Shown here piece after piece: positions 1 to 4,268 of a stretch of DNA of 11,825 bases (positions are counted from its first letter, which is position 1; every line of letters begins with the position of its first letter). The stretch is from UMGS755 sp045602005. GTDB taxonomy: Bacteria; Bacillota; Clostridia; UBA1381; UBA9506. The stretch covers positions 1 through 11,825 of the forward strand of contig JAZSAS010000023.1 in NCBI GenBank assembly GCA_045602005.1, written 5' to 3'. Under the pieces are notes generated by a model. The model was not told the origin of the DNA, made no database searches, and saw nothing but the letters and a program-made list of their open reading frames with translations. The position numbers and the translations under genes were made by a program.

Positions 1-159
1 GCTGCTGCCTGTGCAGAAGCTATTGCTGACAAGGTTCGCTGCATGATTAACGACCTGCTGGAAGCAAACAACGGTTGCGGCTGTGAAACTCCCTACGGCC
101 GTGAACGTAGCTACGGCCGTGAACGTAGCTACGGCGGCGACAAAGACTGCGACTGCTGA
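1..159 (+). CDS. C-terminal end of a small Cys-rich protein with tandem YGRERS repeats (5' end outside window)
   Basis: The frame is open from the first base and ends in TGA at 157-159, leaving 52 visible residues. The visible part starts with a helical-looking stretch (ACAEAIADKVRCMINDLLEA). It is followed by a short Cys-rich segment (GCGC), then YGRERS twice, YGGDKD, and a C-terminal CDC. Five or more cysteines in about 50 residues, Gly/Tyr/Arg richness and a strong terminator directly downstream point to a real, probably well expressed small protein. I do not recognise the family. Spore-coat-like or metal-binding small proteins in Clostridia can look like this, but that is only a guess from composition. 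The gene runs opposite to the SLH gene that follows. Confidence 0.6.
   Translation, partial: AAACAEAIADKVRCMINDLLEANNGCGCETPYGRERSYGRERSYGGDKDCDC
93..135 (+). repeat. 18-bp in-frame tandem repeat inside the Cys-rich gene
   Basis: The unit ctacggccgtgaacgtag occurs twice without a mismatch (93-110 and 111-128), and a third partial unit (ctacggc) begins at 129. It encodes Tyr-Gly-Arg-Glu-Arg-Ser twice. Exact nucleotide identity, not just protein identity, indicates a recent slippage duplication, so the copy number may vary between strains. Confidence 0.85.
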
Positions 160-171
160 GTTCTAAAGATA

Positions 172-203
172 AAACGGCTGGCACCGATTGGTGCCGGCCG
201 TTT
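172..203. terminator. Strong hairpin terminator, probably bidirectional
   Basis: The left arm aaacggctggcacc (172-185) pairs with ggtgccggccgttt (190-203) around the loop GATT, giving 14 pairs with one G-U wobble. On the plus strand it is followed by tttcttcatctt-like pyrimidines, 12 nt after the stop of the Cys-rich gene. On the minus strand the stem ends in gccgttttatcttt, so it can also end the SLH gene that converges on it. Confidence 0.88.
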
Positions 204-263
204 CTTCATCTTCATATAAAAACACGCAAGAAATTCTTCTCTGTTCAGTAAAGTTATCATATA

Positions 264-935
264 TCAGTTGTCAACCTTATCAAGCCTCAAAAGTGTGACA
301 TAACACTGCTCTTTTGTGTAGGTTGTTTTCGGTGAATAATACGCTTCTGAAATACCCTTCATAACACCCCACTGATACATATACCGCACAGCCATATCCG
401 CCCACGGAGAAATCAGCAAAGCATCAGCAAACGCATCCACACCCATGCTCTCAGGACCAAGTTTCACACCGCTGCCATAGCAAAAATATGCACGCAAAAG
501 CATTGTTGCGGCTTCTTCACGGGTGATAGGAGCATCAGGCTCAAACAAACCTTCACTTCGCCCCTTCACAATGCCCAAAGCGTTTGCCCACCTGATATAA
601 TAAGCATGGTCAGAATTATTAATATCATGAAAACTGTCTGTTTTAAATTGCAGTTTGTTTCCATGACCATCCACATGTGTTTCCAAATACCAATTCATTG
701 CATCTTCAAAATCCATATTTAATTGATATGCCACAAACAAAACAGAAATTTTTGCAAATTCCCCTCTTGTCATGTTCTCCTGATAGTTTTGTTGCATATC
801 CTCAGGGACAATCCCCAGTCGAACAGCCTCCGTTACCTCCGGCACCGCCCATTCTGAAATGCCGGCATTTTCTGCAAATGCAGTGTTACAAAAAAAGATT
901 GCAAATAGCATCAAAAAAAGTATGATTTTTTTCAT
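264..935 (-). CDS. Secreted S-layer homology (SLH) domain protein
   Basis: The product has 223 residues. Residues 1-21 form a signal peptide (MKK, a hydrophobic core, then AFA before ENA). The rest is essentially three SLH units at about 27-71, 101-150 and 168-216. They show the recurring pattern of a W/A-rich helix, 'G(I/V)(V/M)', a Y/F-x-P turn and 'TR/TK-E', for example PDAPITREEAATMLLRAY. SLH triplets bind pyruvylated secondary cell-wall polymers, so the protein should sit on the cell wall. No other domain is present, unlike larger SLH proteins with an attached enzyme. I chose the ATG at 935 because an upstream in-frame GTG overlaps the ribosome binding site (gaggtg, 6 nt before the ATG). 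It is transcribed away from the methyltransferase group, with a 95-nt gap. The 172-203 hairpin is the likely 3' end. SLH anchoring is well supported; the specific role is unknown. Confidence 0.88.
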   Translation of the reverse strand: MKKIILFLMLFAIFFCNTAFAENAGISEWAVPEVTEAVRLGIVPEDMQQNYQENMTRGEFAKISVLFVAYQLNMDFEDAMNWYLETHVDGHGNKLQFKTDSFHDINNSDHAYYIRWANALGIVKGRSEGLFEPDAPITREEAATMLLRAYFCYGSGVKLGPESMGVDAFADALLISPWADMAVRYMYQWGVMKGISEAYYSPKTTYTKEQCYVTLLRLDKVDN

Positions 936-1030
936 GGTTTCCACCTCTGTTTAACAAATATAAATAAACTGTTTCCCGTCAGTATTAACGAGGTCATGAT
1001 ACTCTCATGTCAGGTTAGAAATCAAAAACA

Positions 1031-1786
1031 TTATTTCTTTGCAATTACAATTGGTTGATAAAAACCTGTTTCTTCAGGGAATTGCCATACCACACTACTG
1101 CAACCACTCGAAATAAGCAAATTTGTCAATTCTTCTCTGCGAACAGCCCTGTATTCACATTCAAATTTACTTGTTTTTAGAGTTTCATCATCTTCAATAA
1201 TGTACTGAATAAGTTTGTAACAGTCACCGTTCCAGTTCCATGTTTGAAAAGATACTCGCTGCCCTTTGTCTGTCTTATGTATATATGGCGGAGAATATGG
1301 AGGTTTATCCATAAGCAACGCATCATAATCTCTGATGCTGGCAACAAACATGCCACCCGTCACAATTCGGCTTATGATACTTTGAATGGCAGTTTCCAAC
1401 GCACTCTTTGAGCGCATATGCGGCAAAGCATTATCCATGGCAATAATAATGTCAAACTTTTGCGAAAAAGTTTTCGATAAAGTGCAAAAGTCAGCGTTTT
1501 CAAAACAAATCTTTACATTGTTTTTTATAGCTCGCTGTCTTGCCTCTTTTAGTTCAGCTTCACTGATGTCAGAAGCAGTCACATTGTATCCAAGAGCCGC
1601 AAGCCCTATTGATTGTGTCCCTATTCCGCATGCACAATCGAGAATTTTAGCAGCATCATCAAATCCATTATTTCGAAAAATCTTGTCCAACATTAAAGCT
1701 TGTTCTTGTGTCGTAGCTTGCCAATCAAGAAAAAGCTTGTCATATTGAGAAGCTAAATTATCATAAAAAGTCTGTGTAATATCCAT
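1031..1786 (-). CDS. Class I SAM-dependent methyltransferase
   Basis: The product has 251 residues with a Rossmann-type methyltransferase core. Motif I is ILDCACGIGTQSIGLA at about 48-63, the SAM-ribose acidic loop is VTASDIS at 69-75, a motif II-like NADF stands at 97-100, and the IV-like segment FDIIIAMDNALPHM spans 111-124. The MDNALPH arrangement recalls glycine/sarcosine N-methyltransferase-like enzymes (GNSxxH), but the substrate cannot be assigned. The later half (PPYSPPYIH, QTWNWNGDCY) is probably the substrate side. The start at 1786 is preferred over an upstream in-frame start 18 codons earlier because GGGAG lies 10 nt before it. It is the last gene of an AT-rich three-gene minus-strand group, 25 nt after the small membrane peptide. 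No clear terminator follows. Confidence 0.85.
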   Translation of the reverse strand: MDITQTFYDNLASQYDKLFLDWQATTQEQALMLDKIFRNNGFDDAAKILDCACGIGTQSIGLAALGYNVTASDISEAELKEARQRAIKNNVKICFENADFCTLSKTFSQKFDIIIAMDNALPHMRSKSALETAIQSIISRIVTGGMFVASIRDYDALLMDKPPYSPPYIHKTDKGQRVSFQTWNWNGDCYKLIQYIIEDDETLKTSKFECEYRAVRREELTNLLISSGCSSVVWQFPEETGFYQPIVIAKK

Positions 1787-1811
1787 GTTAATCGTTCTCC
1801 CAAATGTAAGT

Positions 1812-1958
1812 TTACTTTTTCGATAGCATTGGGCATTCAAACATTGAAAACATATGCACGTTGTGCCTGCGTTTTATGTTTTCATATGTCGAGGTTGTAA
1901 TTCTTATAAATACAAAAACAAAAAGCAACACTAAAATAACAATTAAAATCTTTTTCAT
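1812..1958 (-). CDS. Small single-span membrane peptide, unknown function
   Basis: The product has 48 residues, with MKK followed by a long run of I/L/V/F (residues 4-20, ILIVILVLLFVFVFIRI). A polar, basic tail follows (TYENIKRRHNVH) ending MLSKK. This is a typical N-terminal signal anchor with about 28 residues outside the membrane segment. The start is set by AAAGGAAAT 7-10 nt upstream. A longer reading from 2054 overlaps the end of the preceding gene and adds residues with no conserved look. It lies between a multi-span membrane protein and a methyltransferase on the same strand, probably co-transcribed. I do not recognise the family. Confidence 0.55.
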   Translation of the reverse strand: MKKILIVILVLLFVFVFIRITTSTYENIKRRHNVHMFSMFECPMLSKK

Positions 1959-2037
1959 TGTTTCTATTTCCTTTCGACAACATGGGACATTTGAATTTGT
2001 ATTTTGTGTTAAGTCAGGACAAAAAATTACAAACAAA

Positions 2038-2358
2038 TTAGTTTTGTCGCTCATTCTTCTTTTTGGCTTTGATTTTTTGAATCATAAAATAGATTATATT
2101 CATACACAAAAAGCCTATAATACTTGGTATCCAAATAAGATATACTGCTAGAATAGCTTCACTGTGTAAAAATGATTTTATTTCTTCCCAAAACCCCTTA
2201 TATGTACCAAGCAAAAATACATTTTGTATGACCGAATACAACAACAAGGGCAAATAAACAACTGTACTCCAGAAAGGCTTTTTAAAAATCCAAAACAAGC
2301 AAAATATACCTATTGGAGCAAAGAAGCACAATAACACATAAATATAAATGTCCGCCAT
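2038..2358 (-). CDS. Three-span membrane protein, unknown function
   Basis: The product has 106 residues. Hydrophobic segments at about 4-25 (rich in I/F/C), 29-51 (STVVYLPLLLYSVIQNVFLL) and 69-92 (ILAVYLIWIPSIIGFLCMNI) predict three membrane spans. They are followed by a basic C-terminus (QKIKAKKKNERQN), so the tail is probably cytoplasmic. A GTGAG element precedes the ATG at a workable distance. The gene is very AT-rich: the 60 bases at 2041-2100 hold only 15 G/C. It is the first of three minus-strand genes and is preceded by a non-coding repeat region. The two small hydrophobic proteins next to a methyltransferase could be one functional unit, but nothing in the sequence defines it. Confidence 0.65.
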   Translation of the reverse strand: MADIYIYVLLCFFAPIGIFCLFWIFKKPFWSTVVYLPLLLYSVIQNVFLLGTYKGFWEEIKSFLHSEAILAVYLIWIPSIIGFLCMNIIYFMIQKIKAKKKNERQN

Positions 2359-2482
2359 AAAATCATCTCACTTACAAATCTAATTTATATAAAGCACCCT
2401 TGTGTCTTATCGACATTATTCGACAAACTATCCGTTAAAACCCCTAAACAATTTAATTGTATTTGTGATAGCAACATATCGA

Positions 2483-2537
2483 AAATCTCGCAAGAGATTT
2501 ATATCAACGATTTCAAGCTTTTCTTGAAATCATTATA
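2483..2537. repeat. Orphan hairpin pair ending in CATTATA, likely remnant of a repeat like the two nearby copies
   Basis: Two perfect stem-loops stand side by side. AAATCTC (2483-2489) pairs with GAGATTT (2494-2500) around a GCAA loop, and GATTTCAAG (2509-2517) pairs with CTTGAAATC (2523-2531). The second is followed by ATTATA at 2532-2537. Both full repeat copies in this window also end in a perfect hairpin followed directly by ATTATA. This suggests a truncated third element in the same orientation, abutting copy 1. The rest of the 2359-2543 stretch shows nothing recognisable. Confidence 0.5.
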
Positions 2538-2543
2538 GAATGA

Positions 2544-2719
2544 GTGAACGATTTAGATGCCACTTATCAAAGGCTCCACTGTGTAAGGGGAGCTGTCAGC
2601 GAAGCTGACTGAGGGGTTGTTTCATTTTTTCTTTTACAATCCTCCCGTCACGCTTTGCGTGCCACCCTCCTTTACACAAGGAGGGTTATGAATTGAGTTT
2701 GCTCTGCAAACTCATTATA
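2544..2719 (+). repeat. MITE-like palindromic repeat, copy 1 (short form)
   Basis: The core begins gtgaacgatttagatg and runs through a GTCAGC-GAA-GCTGAC hairpin and a CACGC-TTT-GCGTG hairpin. These sit inside a long imperfect inverted repeat: CTGTGTAAGG on the left, CCTTTACACAAGG on the right, and ggggttgt facing acaatcctcc. It closes with ATGAATT (2688-2694), the hairpin GAGTTTGC-TCT-GCAAACTC (2695-2713) and ATTATA. It has no coding potential. It lies downstream of the LOG gene, and an almost identical element in the same orientation lies upstream of it. Similar GGGGAGCTGTCAGCGAAGCTGA-type elements are, from memory, dispersed in gut Clostridia; no name is assigned here. It is probably non-autonomous, since no transposase is in the window. 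Together with the hairpins on either side it accounts for most of the 432-nt gap 2359-2790. Confidence 0.82.
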
Positions 2720-2724
2720 ACATA

Positions 2725-2758
2725 CAAGAATGACAACTTTTTAAAGTTATCATTCTTG
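2725..2758. other. Near-perfect 16-bp inverted repeat downstream of the LOG gene
   Basis: caagaatgacaacttt (2725-2740) faces aaagttatcattcttg (2743-2758) with a two-base centre and a single G-U/A-C type mismatch. It starts 5 nt after the end of repeat copy 1 and lies 32 nt beyond the stop of the minus-strand LOG gene, so it could end that transcript. There is no T-run after the stem on either strand, which argues against a standard intrinsic terminator. It may instead be an RNA-stabilising 3' hairpin or part of a mobile palindrome. Confidence 0.6.
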
Positions 2759-2790
2759 TCATGTAGCAACAGATTATTTTCACTTCTAGA

Positions 2791-3372
2791 TTAACCGTCT
2801 TTTAATTCCTTGATAATTCTTGTTCCCTCGACAGGCTTTTCAAGATAGGCAAATAATGTGTCCAAATCGTCTGTAAGCGTATATAAATCCATGCAGTTTT
2901 CCTTAATAAAATTCTTTTTAACCGCACTTTTCATGACATTTTCCAGTTCATCATAATAACCTTGCAGATTATATATTGCAATTGGCTTATTATGACGGCA
3001 TAACTGCTTTAAAGTCAGAATTTCAAAAAACTCTTCAAATGTTCCGATTCCGCCCGGTGTAACAATGAATGCATCGGCGTTGTCTTCCATAATCTGTTTA
3101 CGTTCACGCATGGTGTCAGGCTCTATCAGTTCATCACAGAAGTCGCAAATTTCTTCTACTGATTCATCATCAAAAAACTTAGGGATGACACCTAAAATAT
3201 GCCCTCCTGCTGAACGCACACCCCGTGCCGCAGCTCCCATCAGACCGTTGCCACCGCCGCCAAACACTAGCGAGTGGCCTCGCTCAACCATAACCTTACC
3301 CATTTGTTCCACCTGCTTGATATATTCCTGATCAATCGTCGGTGACGCCGCACCGTAGACACATATTCTCAT
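2791..3372 (-). CDS. LOG-family nucleotide 5'-monophosphate phosphoribohydrolase (TIGR00730 type)
   Basis: The product has 193 residues. Characteristic elements are MRICVYGAAS at the start, the GGGGNGLMG phosphate-binding loop at 38-46, MRERK at 88-92, and the signature PGGIGTFEEFFE at 106-117. LOG proteins hydrolyse the N-glycosidic bond of nucleoside 5'-monophosphates. Plant and some bacterial members release cytokinins from their ribotides, while the physiological substrate in most Firmicutes is uncertain. It is probably cytosolic and dimeric. The start at 3372 has an excellent GGAAAGGAG 7 nt upstream; the frame stays open 12 codons further but without a ribosome binding site. The gene stands alone between two direct copies of a palindromic repeat, and its likely promoter overlaps the edge of the upstream copy. 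Confidence 0.92.
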   Translation of the reverse strand: MRICVYGAASPTIDQEYIKQVEQMGKVMVERGHSLVFGGGGNGLMGAAARGVRSAGGHILGVIPKFFDDESVEEICDFCDELIEPDTMRERKQIMEDNADAFIVTPGGIGTFEEFFEILTLKQLCRHNKPIAIYNLQGYYDELENVMKSAVKKNFIKENCMDLYTLTDDLDTLFAYLEKPVEGTRIIKELKDG

Positions 3373-3420
3373 TATTTTTCTCCTTTCCGAAATAAACAGA
3401 CTAAACATGATTACTTATAT

Positions 3421-3450
3421 TATATAGCCTGTGAATGGTTTAGATGACAA
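3421..3450 (-). promoter_or_regulatory. Possible sigma-A promoter of the LOG gene, with -35 inside the repeat
   Basis: On the minus strand TTGTCA (3445-3450) is separated by 18 nt from TATATA (3421-3426), which runs into TATAAT two bases later. The start codon lies about 50 nt downstream. The -35 hexamer falls within the first 20 bases of repeat copy 2. In copy 1 the same position has a C instead of A (gatgcca versus gatgaca). Assigned only by resemblance to the consensus. Confidence 0.35.
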
Positions 3451-3759
3451 TTATTAAAGGCTCCTCTGTGTAAGGGGAGCTGTCAGCGAAGCTGACTGAG
3501 GGGTTGTCTCTTTTTCCTTTTACAATCCTCCCGTCACGCTCTGCGTGCCACCCTCCTTTACACAAGGAGGGCTATGAATTGACAACTTCGTTGTCATGAA
3601 TTGGCATTCTGCCATGAATTGTTGCAAGCAACATGAATTGAATTGCCTTTAATGTGCGTAAGCACAATTCATGAGCCACAAGGCTCAATTCATGAAATCT
3701 TTAGATTTCAATTCACGCCGCAAGGCAATTCATTGAGTTTGCTTTGCAAACTCATTATA
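3431..3759 (+). repeat. MITE-like palindromic repeat, copy 2 (expanded form)
   Basis: The first 150 bases match copy 1 with only scattered differences. They share the gtgaatggtttagatg start, GTCAGC-GAA-GCTGAC, CACGC-TCT-GCGTG and the ACACAAGGAGGG right arm. Copy 1 goes from ATGAATT straight to the terminal hairpin GAGTTTGC/GCAAACTC plus ATTATA. Here about 150 extra bases of mini-hairpins are inserted between those two parts. It has the same orientation as copy 1, so the LOG gene is flanked by direct repeats. It fills most of the gene-free stretch 3373-3882; the remainder (3760-3844) shows nothing recognisable. Confidence 0.82.
3574..3759. repeat. Array of mini-hairpins with ATGAATT / AATTCAT linkers
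   Basis: Successive perfect stems alternate with a fixed 7-base linker. They are GACAAC-TTC-GTTGTC (3581-3595), GGCA-TTC-TGCC (3603-3613), GTTGC-AA-GCAAC (3621-3632), TGTGC-GTAA-GCACA (3653-3666), GAGCC-ACAA-GGCTC (3673-3686), GAAATC-TTTA-GATTTC (3694-3709), GCC-GCAA-GGC (3717-3726) and GAGTTTGC-TTT-GCAAACTC (3735-3753). The linker before and between the first three stems, and after the third, is ATGAATT. From the fourth stem on it is the reverse complement AATTCA(T). The array is thus a palindrome of palindromes centred near 3640-3655. Stem sequences are all different while the linkers are conserved, which is not expected from simple duplication. Confidence 0.8.
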
Positions 3760-3844
3760 CCATATCCGGCTTAAAAAGACAATAAAAACATGTGCACCAA
3801 GGCCATGAAGAAAATCGCTTTTTATCCGCTATACACATGAAAAC

Positions 3845-3877
3845 AGGGCCACTGCACATATTGTATGCAACGGCCCT
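3845..3877 (-). terminator. Intrinsic terminator of spoVM
   Basis: Read on the minus strand, AGGGCC (3872-3877) pairs with GGCCCT (3845-3850), and an inner TGCA/TGCA pairing extends the stem. It is followed by gttttcat. It begins 5 nt after the spoVM stop codon. The opposite strand also has a T-rich tail (atttttcattt), but no gene reads into it from the left. Confidence 0.7.
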
Positions 3878-3882
3878 ATTTT

Positions 3883-3954
3883 TCATTTGATTTTGAGGAA
3901 GGATTTTAAAATGTTGTTAATCAGTTTGGGAAATTTAACGACCACGACTTTCAT
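3883..3954 (-). CDS. spoVM: Stage V sporulation protein M, SpoVM-like 23-residue peptide
   Basis: The product has 23 residues, starting MKVVVVKFPK and ending KSFLKIK. It aligns without gaps to the start of Bacillus subtilis SpoVM (MKFYTIKLPK, recalled from memory). Met1, Lys2, Lys7, the key Pro9 and Lys10 are shared, and an amphipathic basic helix follows. SpoVM inserts shallowly into the convex outer forespore membrane and recruits SpoIVA to start coat and cortex assembly. AAAAAAGGAG lies 8 nt before the ATG, and a terminator follows 5 nt after the stop, both typical of a real gene despite its size. It is 19 nt downstream of a 48-residue membrane protein on the same strand, probably in one transcript. 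The promoter region on the minus strand contains gCATATAGT, loosely like a mother-cell sigma-E -10 (CATACA-T); this is weak evidence. In Bacillus spoVM sits near rpmB, so the uvrB neighbourhood is different. Confidence 0.87.
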   Translation of the reverse strand: MKVVVVKFPKLINNILKSFLKIK

Positions 3955-3973
3955 ACACGACACTCCTTTTTTG

Positions 3974-4120
3974 TTAGCTGCACATCCAGCAAAAGGTGAT
4001 AAACACAATCATGAGGCCCTCTACAATCACCAGCCAAACCGGCGGCAGAATCATGCCGGCAAACACGCCCAGACAAAAGGCTGTTGCCACCATTCCCCAC
4101 AGTCGATACTTAAACCTCAC
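3974..4120 (-). CDS. Small two-span membrane protein upstream of spoVM
   Basis: The product has 48 residues from a GTG start at 4120, chosen because AAAGGAGGAGG lies about 9 nt upstream; the longer frame to 4189 would include this ribosome binding site as coding. A basic N-terminus (RFKYRLWG) is followed by two hydrophobic segments at about 10-25 and 27-46 (VWLVIVEGLMIVFITFCW). They are separated by a tight PP turn, and the protein ends CWMCS. It looks like a helical hairpin with a cytoplasmic N-terminus. No family is recognised. Its position directly before spoVM suggests expression during sporulation, possibly at the forespore membrane, but that rests only on linkage. Confidence 0.68.
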   Translation of the reverse strand: MRFKYRLWGMVATAFCLGVFAGMILPPVWLVIVEGLMIVFITFCWMCS

Positions 4121-4207
4121 GAAAATCCGCCTCCTCCTTTTGCCATATATTACACTATATGCATCACAAGAAAAAGTGTGATTTCCCAAGATTTCTATTT
4201 ACAGGTA

Positions 4208-4236
4208 TTGAAAATCTAAAAAAAACAGACTATAAT
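4208..4236 (+). promoter_or_regulatory. Near-consensus sigma-A promoter of uvrB
   Basis: TTGAAA (4208-4213), a spacer of exactly 17 nt and TATAAT (4231-4236) lie 32 nt before the uvrB start codon. The -10 is perfect and the -35 differs from TTGACA at one base. No SOS/LexA box of the Gram-positive type (CGAACRNRYGTTYC) is evident around it. Confidence 0.85.
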
Positions 4237-4268
4237 AGAAATGACATTCCAACGATTCGAGGTGCATT

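Noticed and set aside
1861..2151. Plus-strand open frame of 96 codons opposite the two small membrane genes
   Set aside because: Hydrophobicity arises from the complementary AT-rich coding strand, there is no ribosome binding site, and it spans the gap between two minus-strand genes.
3574..3759. Possible CRISPR array because of regularly spaced short repeats
   Set aside because: The repeated linker is only 7 bases, the intervals are 11-19 bases, and the intervals are palindromes. No cas genes are present.
2544..3759. Composite transposon or IS pair around the LOG gene
   Set aside because: The repeats carry no transposase frame and no identifiable target duplication, so they are described only as non-autonomous MITE-like elements.
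3887..4219. A plus-strand open frame of 110 codons with a GAGGAAGGA-like site before an internal ATG at 3911
   Set aside because: It is antisense to both spoVM and the 48-aa membrane gene, which have better ribosome binding sites and recognisable products. Its His/Pro/Lys-rich translation looks like a shadow.
4237..4268. Possible LexA/SOS operator before uvrB
   Set aside because: No CGAAC-N4-GTTCG-like dyad can be found. The fragments aacgattcgagg and gaat do not form the expected inverted pair.
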